DNA of 64,000 bases from Chryseobacterium sp. SSA4.19 (GTDB lineage: Bacteria > Bacteroidota > Bacteroidia > Flavobacteriales > Weeksellaceae): NCBI RefSeq assembly GCF_022601875.1, contig NZ_JAKVIP010000003.1, forward strand, positions 133,276-197,275. The letters run 5' to 3'. The notes beneath the pieces are model-generated. The model was not told where the DNA came from. It made no database searches and was given only the letters and a program-made list of their open reading frames with translations. The position numbers and the translations under genes were made by a program. This document shows, piece by piece, positions 35,943 to 47,100 of this stretch (the first letter of the stretch is position 1; each line of letters starts with the position of its first letter).

Positions 35943-38900
35943 ATGGCACAATCCGAAACAGAAATCATATTCAGCAATGAAAATTCCGGAAATCCTGCAT
36001 TGTACATCTATAATCAGACAGGGCAACATTGGACTGCTTTACTGCTTCCTGAAGGATCTTCTTACAGCAACTCGGGCATCACTCTGCAGGTTGCGGTACA
36101 ACAGCAGGTTTATTTCCTGTTTGCTTCAAAAGCTCCCGCGGATGTAAACGCGTTTATCGACAGTTACCGACCTTACCTGCTCGAGTTTCGGCAAAGTGGA
36201 TATGCCAACCTCACACCAGCATGGCTAAACAATCCGGATAATACTCCTTCTTCCCAGAATACAACTGTTCTCAATTTTGTACAATATACCACTGGTAAAC
36301 CTTTTGTGGTAGGACAGTCTTTTAACGTCACGATTGGTAATGGATTCGGTACGCTCACTATTCAGAACAATACCATAATGACGCTTCAGCCCGATGTTTC
36401 TCCAAATGCCTTACGGCTGACATGGACTCCGGGAAATCCCAACATGAGCTTCACCAATAAATCTTTTGGTACCAATTCTATATTCTCCAGCGACATTACG
36501 ATTCCTTTCAGCGGCCCGGGTACTGGGTCTTTTCGTTTTTCACTGGGTCTGAATATGAACCTTGATTTCAAAGGATATGGTTTGCAAAATAATTATTATT
36601 ACGGCGACAGCACGGCACCTTCTTATTTTGCCTATCCTTTACTGCAAACAGGCAATACCAATGATTTTCTTCTTACCCAGGCTGAAATCGATCTTCTTGA
36701 TATAGCAAATGCTGAAGGGCTGAATACTTATTTCGCCATCACCGGTAAGATCTACAATGTGATTACAAGCCAGACAAGATCAGCTTCCCTGCCTAGTTAT
36801 TATGCCATTAATACCGGCTATCCTATTACCTTATGGCCTTTCGTAAATATGGTGGATTCAGGAGCACCGGTGAACAATTTATTTCCGGAAGACAATAGTG
36901 CACGCTTTGTCATATCGCCGCAGGATGCTGCAGAAACCCAGCCATACTACCTTTCGCCCGAGGGTGATTTTTATCTGGATCCCGGTGCCTCACAGGCTGC
37001 CTTTGCCGATGAAAACGGACAATACAGTTTACTTCCGGGGCTTTCCGGTACAGAAATAATTACATTTTCCCCCTATAAAAATAATGGAGGAACCATTACC
37101 GGCGATACCCTGCGATTTACATCAAAACAGGCTGCCTTCGCTGCCAATTTTCCCGGACAGGAAGTTTCCCTGGCCGATCCAGGCACGGATAATCCTATAC
37201 TTGAAAGCACTTATCTTACATCCTGGGCCAACATCGTAACCGCCAACCCGGGCAATGTACAATATGCTTCACAACCACAGGGTGCTTCTTTATTTGCCAA
37301 AAATCATGGTGTAGCATCGCCCGGCAATAACATTACAGAATTTCTGGGTTTTTATGAACCTTCAGTAGATATGCCGCAAACCAACGGTTTTGCAGTACCT
37401 ATGGCGCCTTATCTTGGCGTAAATCCCGTACCACCGCCCAGTGCCGAAGGTATTGATACTTTTGAATCCAAGGTATTGAGTGCTGAAAGAAAAACATTGA
37501 TTTCAGCGGCTTTCACTACGCCACGTGCTAGTAAAAGTCAGGCAAAGAGAGCCATGACAGAAACAGGAGCTATAGAATACACAGCCTCTGCAACACCGCA
37601 GGGTATGGTAGCGAATGTGAATAATAATGGGAGCTGGAGCCTATTGAACCTGGCGCAAAATACTGTAAACAATGGCTTGCCTGAATATCTTAACCCGGAA
37701 GGCCAAATCCCGGCAACACCTCCGCAATACCAGCTCAGCTTTATTAATCTGATGCCGCAAATGCAAAGTGCTTTTCTCACCAATCAGCAATTTCTGGTGG
37801 TAACCAATAATCAATATCTCGGCAATTTATTTTCAACGATGAATACACCTGGCGGTGGTGCCAGCAGTGAATCTGTGTTCAACAATAAAATGTCCATCGA
37901 AGACTGGCCGTTCGATCTGAATGTAGGAACAAGTAACACTTATGCCGACTACAATAATGTTCTGATCTTCAAATTTTGTAAAGGTACCATCATCGACAGG
38001 GTAAAAAATCCGAAAGAATGGACACAGGCCAATGCATTTAATATTGATAAAGAAAACACTGATCCGGGCACTGCCTACAACCAACTGGTTGCAGTTTCAT
38101 CGTGGCTGCAGGATTATTTACAAGCGGCTGAAGACGCGTACAATACAGCACTGACAGATCCCGCATCCGGGCAGCTGGAATATTATCAGAAGTTTCACTC
38201 CATCATCAATGATCCCAATTGGAATGGTATTCTGGCTCTGAAAGCAACGATCGATTTACAGGAATTTCCTCAGCAATTAAAAGGTTTGATCAGCGGTATT
38301 AATCTTAAAAATTTCTACGCCCATCATTTCGGCATAGAGTTGAATCGGGTAGATGCCAGTGATGTGGTAACCATGGATCCGGTCAGTTCTTTATTTGGAT
38401 TGATCAACTATGTTGATCCTGCTTATGCTCAGCAAATCTCACAGGGCTTAAATCCCAATAAGCCGGTACAGCCTGCGGCAGGAGCTACTTATGATTTTAA
38501 AGTACTTTTCCTTCAGGTATTGTTTGAAAATACAGCTATCAAGGATTTTGCCAGCAAGATTCAGCTGACTATGAACAACCTGTTTTCCGATAAAGTGACC
38601 GGAACAAATAATCCTTACGGTTCAGGCGGTTTAAATACGGTAGTATTGAATGGTACTTACCAGGATCATAACGGCACACCGGTTTATGTTTTCGACAATA
38701 AAGACGATAATCTTTTCTTTTTTGACAGCAATCTCCTGACCAATGTAGAGATCACCAAGATACAGTTTAATACGTTGACGACTGATCCTTCAGCATTAGA
38801 TATACAATCAAGATTTACGATGTGGGGCTTTCTGAATTTTGGTAAAATGATTACTCCTTCTGCAACCCAAGAAGATCCCTCTTACCCAATGGATGCATTC

Positions 38901-39599
38901 TCGTTCGGCTTACCGACAGGATCAGAAGATTTATTACAGTTTGGATTGAATTACAGCAATTTATATGTGAATATGGCATTTAATCTCAACACACCGACAG
39001 CTACTAGCTATTCTTTTGATGCAAGCCAGATAGCATTCAACTCTTCACAGAGCAATGCAAGAGAAAATAGCCTATACCCAAATTTTGCACTGCAAATCAA
39101 TAAATTACTTAGTGGAAATGATGATTCGCCGCCTTCTACCCAGGGTTATTTATCACTTAGTTTACCAGACGTAAATACTAATGGGCTTTCAGATAACTGG
39201 TATGGGCTACAGATGACACTTAACCTAGGTTCTCCCGGTGAATTGGCCAGCAATCTTGGTTTCAATGCCAGTCTCTTGGCAGCGTGGAGTCCCGGATCTA
39301 AAACTGCAGATCCCGGATATAATGCTTTTATAGGCATTAAATTACCAGGTACGTCAAGTAATGCCAAACTATTGAGCCTGCAGGGTGTACTGAAATTAGC
39401 TATAGATAAATTAAGCCTGCAATATGTTGTAGATCAGAACTCCTATCTGCTCACATTGTCCAATATAGCCCTTAAGCTACTAGGCATTTTAAAACTGCCA
39501 CCAGGTGGCAATACCAATTTTCTGTTATTCGGCAATCCAAATCCTGGAGCTACGGCTAAGAGTTTGGGCTGGTATGCCGCTTACAATAAAGATATATAA
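35943..39599 (+). CDS. Large beta-rich protein of unknown function (1218 aa)
   Basis: 1218-aa protein without signal peptide, membrane helices or known catalytic motif. It is very rich in Asn, Gln, Thr, Ser and Gly, with few charged residues, as in exported structural or toxin proteins. Three regions can be told apart: a beta-rich N-terminal part (1-400), a middle (about 490-850) containing a basic, Ala/Ser-rich stretch (TTPRASKSQAKRAMTETG) and mixed helix, and a C-terminal part (about 930-1218) with alternating strands such as LLSLQGVLKLAIDKLSLQY. That last part resembles the N-terminal half of the giant protein in the same cluster by composition and rhythm. A 28-bp gap separates it from the nuclease gene. 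No family recognised with confidence. Confidence 0.75.
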   Translation: MAQSETEIIFSNENSGNPALYIYNQTGQHWTALLLPEGSSYSNSGITLQVAVQQQVYFLFASKAPADVNAFIDSYRPYLLEFRQSGYANLTPAWLNNPDNTPSSQNTTVLNFVQYTTGKPFVVGQSFNVTIGNGFGTLTIQNNTIMTLQPDVSPNALRLTWTPGNPNMSFTNKSFGTNSIFSSDITIPFSGPGTGSFRFSLGLNMNLDFKGYGLQNNYYYGDSTAPSYFAYPLLQTGNTNDFLLTQAEIDLLDIANAEGLNTYFAITGKIYNVITSQTRSASLPSYYAINTGYPITLWPFVNMVDSGAPVNNLFPEDNSARFVISPQDAAETQPYYLSPEGDFYLDPGASQAAFADENGQYSLLPGLSGTEIITFSPYKNNGGTITGDTLRFTSKQAAFAANFPGQEVSLADPGTDNPILESTYLTSWANIVTANPGNVQYASQPQGASLFAKNHGVASPGNNITEFLGFYEPSVDMPQTNGFAVPMAPYLGVNPVPPPSAEGIDTFESKVLSAERKTLISAAFTTPRASKSQAKRAMTETGAIEYTASATPQGMVANVNNNGSWSLLNLAQNTVNNGLPEYLNPEGQIPATPPQYQLSFINLMPQMQSAFLTNQQFLVVTNNQYLGNLFSTMNTPGGGASSESVFNNKMSIEDWPFDLNVGTSNTYADYNNVLIFKFCKGTIIDRVKNPKEWTQANAFNIDKENTDPGTAYNQLVAVSSWLQDYLQAAEDAYNTALTDPASGQLEYYQKFHSIINDPNWNGILALKATIDLQEFPQQLKGLISGINLKNFYAHHFGIELNRVDASDVVTMDPVSSLFGLINYVDPAYAQQISQGLNPNKPVQPAAGATYDFKVLFLQVLFENTAIKDFASKIQLTMNNLFSDKVTGTNNPYGSGGLNTVVLNGTYQDHNGTPVYVFDNKDDNLFFFDSNLLTNVEITKIQFNTLTTDPSALDIQSRFTMWGFLNFGKMITPSATQEDPSYPMDAFSFGLPTGSEDLLQFGLNYSNLYVNMAFNLNTPTATSYSFDASQIAFNSSQSNARENSLYPNFALQINKLLSGNDDSPPSTQGYLSLSLPDVNTNGLSDNWYGLQMTLNLGSPGELASNLGFNASLLAAWSPGSKTADPGYNAFIGIKLPGTSSNAKLLSLQGVLKLAIDKLSLQYVVDQNSYLLTLSNIALKLLGILKLPPGGNTNFLLFGNPNPGATAKSLGWYAAYNKDI

Positions 39600-39627
39600 T
39601 TACTGTAGAATTAAAAACAAAACTGCC

Positions 39628-41088
39628 ATGACAAGGATAATGTATTGGAACATTAATAATTTTGGAAATGAACGTTTTTTTTGCGCTCAATATCGTAAGG
39701 CGAAGCGCCGTAAACTGAATCAGGGGGGCATGTCGGATATTGATGCGGCTTCAACCAGATTAGATTGTTTATGTGATAATATCATACAAAACTTGCCTGA
39801 TATACTGGTTATTGTAGAAGTAACAACAGGTACGGATGGTCTGCCGGAAGGAGAAGTCATCGATGAAAGATCAAGTTACGATTTAATGATGGAGATAAGA
39901 CAGCGAACCGGTAATAATAACTGGTATCTGGTACCGCCTCTTGTATCCGGTACCCATGGCCGGGCAGAAGGCATTGCCGTTTTTTATAATTCAGCCTATC
40001 TAATATTTACCGGTCCCTGGAGATGGCCCGGAGGCTACGGACCGGCAGGTTCTGCAGCTGATATTCCCGACAACCAAATGCGTTTTTATAACCAGCCTTA
40101 TACCTGGAGACAAAATCCTGATGCCAATCCGGGTCCCGGCAATCTTCCCAATCCTGCTGATCCGGATAACTCATTGCCCAACCGGACAATTCCTAATGAC
40201 AGTGCCATTAATCCTGGCAGATTTGAATATCAGGTAGCCGGACAGTGGGATTACTATACAGGAGGAAATCCTCTGAATGCTCAATTGAACTTCCCCGCAG
40301 ACGGTAACAGAAGACCCTTTCTGACAACATTTTATGATACATCTGTGGCTGTAAATGGCTCTACACATCGGGAAATACGATTAATGTCATTCCATGCATC
40401 TCCCTATCAGTTTCAGACAAACCCTATAACCGGCCTTCGAGAAGCCGGACCTGCAGCTACGGGCACAGCCGAAATTGCCAATATTTTTGAAATGAACCAG
40501 GCGTTAGCTCCTAATCAGGTCAATGTGATTGTAGGAGATTTCAATGTACCACTTTGGAATTACGGCGGAGTAATGCTGCCTACAGTGGCCTACACTCCTA
40601 TTACAACACTGGGTTACCAGCAACAATTACAGCAGGTGCCTAATAATTTTCCGGATAAAGCCTATCGAATTACCCATATAAAGCATGCCGACAATTCAAC
40701 TCCTTATGACGATAATGGATATCCTGCATTTGGATACATGACCGAACCTGAAGTATTGGGCCGTTATGATGCTATAGATAATATTTTTGTCCGATATCCA
40801 GCTGCGCCTAATAATGCAGGTGGACCGGCTGCTAATATGACGATTGTCAACAGAATAGCAGGCTCACCATATGTAGGAATAGGTTTGCCTGCTTTACCTG
40901 TAGGAGTAGCTGCAGGTACAGGAGGAGTATTGGCATATCCTCAGTACTTAAATAATGCTTACTGTATGCCTGTTCCTAATGGAGTGGCTGCTCCCAATAT
41001 TGGCATTAAAAACACGTTTCAGGGGTGGTACAACTATCGCCGCATAAGAAGCACCAGTGACCATCTCGCTTTAATTATTGACATTTAA
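39628..41088 (+). CDS. Endonuclease/exonuclease/phosphatase-fold enzyme
   Basis: 486-aa protein of the DNase I / exonuclease III / sphingomyelinase superfamily. All core motifs are intact: N-terminal YWNINNF (Asn8), metal-binding Glu64 in LVIVEVTTG, His in FHASP, VGDFNVPLW (Asp304, Asn306), YDAIDNIFV (Asp384, Asn385) and the terminal SDHLAL (Asp478, His479). A Pro/Asn-rich insert at about 160-215 is unusual. The start is the ATG at 39628, just before WNINN; a longer frame would begin inside the previous gene. There is no signal peptide. DNase, phosphodiesterase or lipid phosphatase activity are all possible for the fold; position in the cluster suggests an effector. 13 bp separate it from the giant gene. 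Confidence 0.85.
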   Translation: MTRIMYWNINNFGNERFFCAQYRKAKRRKLNQGGMSDIDAASTRLDCLCDNIIQNLPDILVIVEVTTGTDGLPEGEVIDERSSYDLMMEIRQRTGNNNWYLVPPLVSGTHGRAEGIAVFYNSAYLIFTGPWRWPGGYGPAGSAADIPDNQMRFYNQPYTWRQNPDANPGPGNLPNPADPDNSLPNRTIPNDSAINPGRFEYQVAGQWDYYTGGNPLNAQLNFPADGNRRPFLTTFYDTSVAVNGSTHREIRLMSFHASPYQFQTNPITGLREAGPAATGTAEIANIFEMNQALAPNQVNVIVGDFNVPLWNYGGVMLPTVAYTPITTLGYQQQLQQVPNNFPDKAYRITHIKHADNSTPYDDNGYPAFGYMTEPEVLGRYDAIDNIFVRYPAAPNNAGGPAANMTIVNRIAGSPYVGIGLPALPVGVAAGTGGVLAYPQYLNNAYCMPVPNGVAAPNIGIKNTFQGWYNYRRIRSTSDHLALIIDI

Positions 41089-41101
41089 TACCATTTCAGT
41101 T

Positions 41102-44100
41102 ATGAGTCTTACCACGTTAGCCGATATTTTTCGCACGCAAGCAGCTTCGTCAGATGGATATATTACTCTTGACAGTACAGTCCTGACAAATGCCGGTTTT
41201 TTACCACAAGACAATCTGGATGCTTTGCTTACAGCCTCTTTTTGCTTAGAAAACAATGCTGATTTTAAAATAAATACCAGTGGACAAAGCATTCCCGATC
41301 CCGTAGGTAATACACTCACCATTACCGGTACAATTAGTATCAGTAAAATTTCTATTACCGAAGCCAATACATCCGTAACGGCTGTTTTTACAGAAGCGGA
41401 TACTACAATTTCATTTGTGGTGCAAACAAAGCTGATTAACTGGCAATTCACCACCAGCTTTCCTTACATGAATGGCTACCCTTTCTCTACTCTACCTTAT
41501 ACAGATCCTTATTTTGTATTTACTACAGAAGATACAGCAGACTATTCGTGGAATACTCAAAAAATATATCTAAAAGAAGGACAAAACTTTGCGTCTAATC
41601 TTACCCTCACCAGTTATTTGCAGCCTGTCATTTCTTTTTTAGCACCGGGATGGAGCAGCAGTACAAAAATACCTTTTTTTGGTCCCGTTACATTGAATGA
41701 GGTAGATAATGAAGTGATTTTACTCCCTGATATTGACTGGAAAGGAATTATTGACTGGAAAATGCAGCCTCTCTCTTTTCTAACGGTAGGAAGTCCTTTT
41801 TTGCGATTGGTAGTAGAAACTTTAAAAGATGATGGAACCACTGAATATTTTGATGAATATGAAGTAAAACAGCTTCGTGACACAGACCCTAGCAAAGAAG
41901 AACCCGATGAAAATACAGACAATAATAATGAAAATGATGAACCTGCCATAGAACAGACACCGAATCTCTATTTTGGTATGTCATTAACGGCAGGTACTGA
42001 TATACAACTTGACTTTTCAACAATATGGTCAAACAACAACAATACGCTTACTATTGCCACTACTTCATCCCCCGATAAACCGTTAACAGCCATGAACCTT
42101 ATCAATCTCATGGCGGGGCAAAACTATCTGGCATTCATTCCTCCCACATTACAGCAGTTTTTACAGGTATTTACATTTAAGGTTTTTACAACCACTCTTT
42201 CATTGAAAGACATGAGCATCAAGCGACTAAATGCTACCATTGGCTCAACAGGCACCTGGCAACTATTTTCAGATTTTACCATCAATGAATTTAATTTTGT
42301 ATGGACACTTAATAACCCGAGTAGCCTGAATGGCTCACTGTATTACTTCGAAAGTGAGTTTGAGTTTTTTCCTACTGTATTTAAAAATGCCGACGGTACA
42401 CCGGGACTTTTTTATATTAAAATCAATAACCAGCTTCAGTTCTGGGGAAATTATGAGGGATCTGTATTACTAAATGATTTGGTTTCCGGTATCACAAATG
42501 GTGCCATAGAGATACCTACCGATATAGCCAGTGTGGCATTTTCCAATTTTTTCCTCTATATGGATGTTCCCAACAAAACCTACCGTTTAGGAGCCACCAC
42601 AGATATAGAATTGAATATCATTACCAATATTGCTATTAAAAATACCACCTTTACAATCAGCAGCTCAGCAACTGCCGATGGCAAAGGACCTTCAAAATTT
42701 GCAGCCAATATTGCAGGAACCTTTATGCTTGCACAGTTTTATCTGGATGTGAAAGTAGATTATACTTCTACTGATAATGATTCTTTATGGAACCTCAGTG
42801 TATCAACCTTACCTGGGCAGATCATCAGATTGGGTGATCTTATGAAGCAGATGTTTCAAGCCATCAGCCTTCCCACAAGTTTCTTACCGGATACCCTTAA
42901 TATTACACAATTCTCTACTACCGCTATCATCCCCAGCGGTAATAAATCAAGTACTTATGAGGTAAAAACAGGTCTGCAGTGGGAATTTACCTTTCCGATT
43001 ATTAACCAGCCGATCAATATACTGGCCGATCTTCGCATTAAATATGAAAGTTCTGCCACGCCTGGTGGTGCCGGCAAATATTCCGGCGGTGTGCTGGGCA
43101 GTGTAACCTTAGAATATTTTAATGCGACGGTTTACATCAGCTATAATTTCGCAGAAAACAATCAGCAGCTGGCCATCACCTGGGAAGGTTTTACCGCTAT
43201 GTATGACGTAAGCGGACAAAGCCGTACGATCGTTTTCTCCATCAAAAACTGGACATTGGGCGGACTGATTACTTCTTTTATGAAGATGTTGTTTAATCCG
43301 ACATTTGAACTCGATGCTCCTTGGGATATACTCAACAAAATAAGTCTGGACGGTTTCTCCGTTACATACAACCTCGACACAAAAGATATTAAGGTTACCT
43401 ACAAATTACCTAAAACATTAGACCTCATATTCATCAATATCAATGGGATTAACCTTACCAAAAATCAGAAAGGGGTATTTATTACATTTGATGGAAATTC
43501 CGTTGTGCCTTCAATTAACGAAAGTAATTTATTTAAACCTGAAAGTGGCGGACAGGACATTCAGAAAATGCCGGAGGTTCCGGGACAAGGTACCCAGTAT
43601 TTTGATTTGCGCCTGCTGGCAATGGGCCAGCACGTAGAATTGGTAAATCCTGCTCAGTATAATTCTATCAAGGATGTGACTACGGCTATGCAGGAGGCTT
43701 TTATCGAACCAAAACCAGATACTTTACCGATAGGTCCCGGTTCAGGAAATGAGTTGCTTAAATTCAACGAAGACAGCAACTGGCTCATCGCCACCAATTT
43801 CGGTGTACTCAATGCAGGAACCAAAGACAAACCTGTATGGACACTGGATATGCAGGTGGTATTTAATGATCCTAACCTGTATGGGCTTCGTATTGCTATG
43901 GCAGGCGGTAAAGCTAAAATCTTTGAAGGACTCGATTTTGAGATCATGTATAAAAAGATCTCCGATTCCATTGGTGTCTATCAAATGGATCTTACCCTGC
44001 CTAATGCACTGCGTTACCTGCAGTTTGGTGCCGTCAATATCACTTTACCTTCCATCGGTATTGAAATTTACACCAATGGCGATTTTATGGTGGATATCGG

Positions 44101-47100
44101 CTTCCCTTATAACATGGATTTCTCCCGTTCGTTTACCGTGCAGGCCATTGTTCCTCCCGGTATCCCAGCCATGGGTTCAGGAGGAATATATTTCGGTAAG
44201 CTCAGCAGTGCTACCACCAATAAAGTTCCTAAAACTAACTATGGAAACTTTAACCCGGTGATTGTATTTGGTATCGGCTTGCAGGTAGGTGTAGGATACA
44301 GCGTGAATTATGGTGTACTCAGCGCAGGCTTCAGTATTACGGTGTTTGGTATCATTGAGGGCGTCATAGCAGCTTATTATCCTTACAGCGGCACATTGCA
44401 GGAAAGCAATAAAGAACAGGTAGAAACCTCATATTACTATTATCTGCAAGGAACCATTGGGATTATCGGTAAATTATATGGTTCTATAGATTTCGGTATC
44501 ATATCGGCGAGTGTAAATATTACCGTAATGGTGTATGCACAGGCAACCTTTGAAGCCTATAACAAAATACCGCTGGCTATTGTAGCTTCGGTGGATGTAA
44601 GAGTTTCTGCTAAATTAAATTTAGGAATCTTTTCCATTACCATTCATTTTACCTTCACTGCCAAAATCCGCTTTGATCTTACCATTGGTACAGACCAGAC
44701 CGCCAAAGCACCGTGGAATAACAATCTTTCGGCACCAAACGCTGCATCACGTATATCTTCACCGGCAGCGACAGTACGTATCGCTCCTGCCCGTACGGCA
44801 ACACCGCTTGAAGGTGCCAGGTCTGTTGCCTTTGCAACGATAGACTCATTTGAGACAACAGATCAAATCGCATCTGATGAGGTAATGGTCATTCGCCGTT
44901 CGCCAAACATACCTATAAATTACAGTTCTGTATTGATGACAACGGCTTCAGACAGTCTCCCTACATTGAACCTTTATTTTGTGCCGCATTTAACCGTGGC
45001 CGGGCCTGAAAACGGCAATCTGCAAGACCAGGCAGCACAATATGTCGCTACTTTATTCATTGATGCTCCCGACCCATCCGGTAATGGTAATGGAACCACC
45101 ACCTCTTTTGAATATTTGTGCGCCGACTTCTTCCGTTGGCTAGTACTGAACTATATTGACCATACCCCTTCGCAATCCTCTCGTGCAGAAATAGGAACCG
45201 AAGGTATTTCAAAAGCGGATCTCGATGCATTAATTGCATTCCTGTCCAGCGAAGAAAATCCTTTCCCTATTCCTACCAATGATTTGCTGAGCTTCCTGCA
45301 AAACAATTTTCAGGCATTAAACGTACAGGTTTTACAAGAAGACCTTGCGGCAGCCGCCATCTTCCCGATGTTTTTTGATCTTGAATTAAAAGTGCCGGAT
45401 ATAGGATTGGATATTCAGTTTAATAATTATAACATGGCTTCACAGGAATACCTGTCGGCCGTAAAAGAATGGTTTAATGAACTTGCCGTAAAAGTACAGG
45501 AAGAAAAAGCTTCTGCTGCCCGATTTGCCACTGTGAACGATCCTCATCAATGGAGTATGTCGACCTTTGTATTTGAAGACTACTTTGTTCTTATTGGTAA
45601 GCAATTGGCAGGCTATGCTTCGGATGCCATGGATAATTTCACTTATCGTCTCAGCAATGGTAATAGCTTGTCGGCTATGGTAATATGGGCCAACAACATT
45701 AGCGTCGATGGATCCGCCAACAAAGTAAATATGCAGGATATTGCTACGGCTAATCAGACTCATCCGCTAAACGGCAACAATCCGGTAGCTATTACAGGGG
45801 TAATGTACAACATTTTGGACGGTGATACCTTTACTTCAATAGCTGCTATATATGCCATCACGGCTTCAATGCTTATTACAGAGAACGCAGCCGTTCCTGC
45901 TTTGTTGGCTCCGCAAACGCTTACCTATAATGGTAATACCTATAATGTACAGCCTACAGATACCATCAATGCAGTCGCTACAGGCTTAAAAACCACATTG
46001 AGTGATCTCGCGGCTGATAGCAATTTCCAGAATACAGCAGTTCTCACCACAGGTAACTGGCTGATTATCGGAGCGGCAATTTATACGGCTAAAAACGAAG
46101 ATACCTTTAACAGCATCAGCACGATCATTTATAACAATCTTGATGTAAGTGCTTTACTGATGCAGAACCAAATAACTCCCGGCCTTTTCATTGCAGGCAA
46201 CAGCTTTGAATATAATAGTGTTGAATACGTAATCGTACTTGGTGACACGCTTACCAGCATGGCAACAGCTATTTCAGCATTGGCAGGGACTACAGTTACA
46301 CCGCAGGATCTTGCAGGCAATGCTCAGGTACAGGCACAGCAAGTACAACCGCTCGGTCAGGTATTGATCCAGCCTTTCATACACACAACTGTTGCATTTA
46401 CCGATCCGGCAAGCGCAGATACGCTGGATACATTGGCGCAAAAATATAATACAACAGCAGCCTTATTGGCAACCAATTATTCCAACCAGCAGCAAAATAA
46501 CTTATTTTACAATGGCGAAGGATTCACAAATGCCAATATTCCGGGTCTGCAATATTTAACCGTGGGAAGCATTCTAGAATATTTTACCGATAACAATTCT
46601 TACGGGCAGCTATCCGGTATGGCATCGCGTTATCAGTTACATGGCATGCGTCTGCCTACCAATTTGCCGGGGCTTACGATTTCTGCAAATTCACCTTGCA
46701 CAGGAAACAATTGCGCCCTGTACGCACTTACCGGTCAGGAATTTGCGTTGCCGGCTACGATACCTGCTGATTTCTCTATACAACTCATCAATAATTCGTT
46801 AAGCTGGCTTCAGTTTAACGGAAAATCAATGCAGGAAGGCGGTAATATATTAGATATAAAACTAACGCCTGATGATCTTAACCAGATCAGTAACCTGCTT
46901 AGTTATGCACAAACAAACGGTATAAAACCAGACGTATTGGAGCTTGCACCTATGCAGCCTTTCAATCTGCAACCTGTACAATACACCTTCCAGACGACCA
47001 TACAATGGCAAACGTCCGGAGCATTGAATCTACCTTATGGCTCTCCCGGCGGTCAAAGTAATATATCGCCACTTATCTGGCAGTTCCCTTCAGGATTGCT

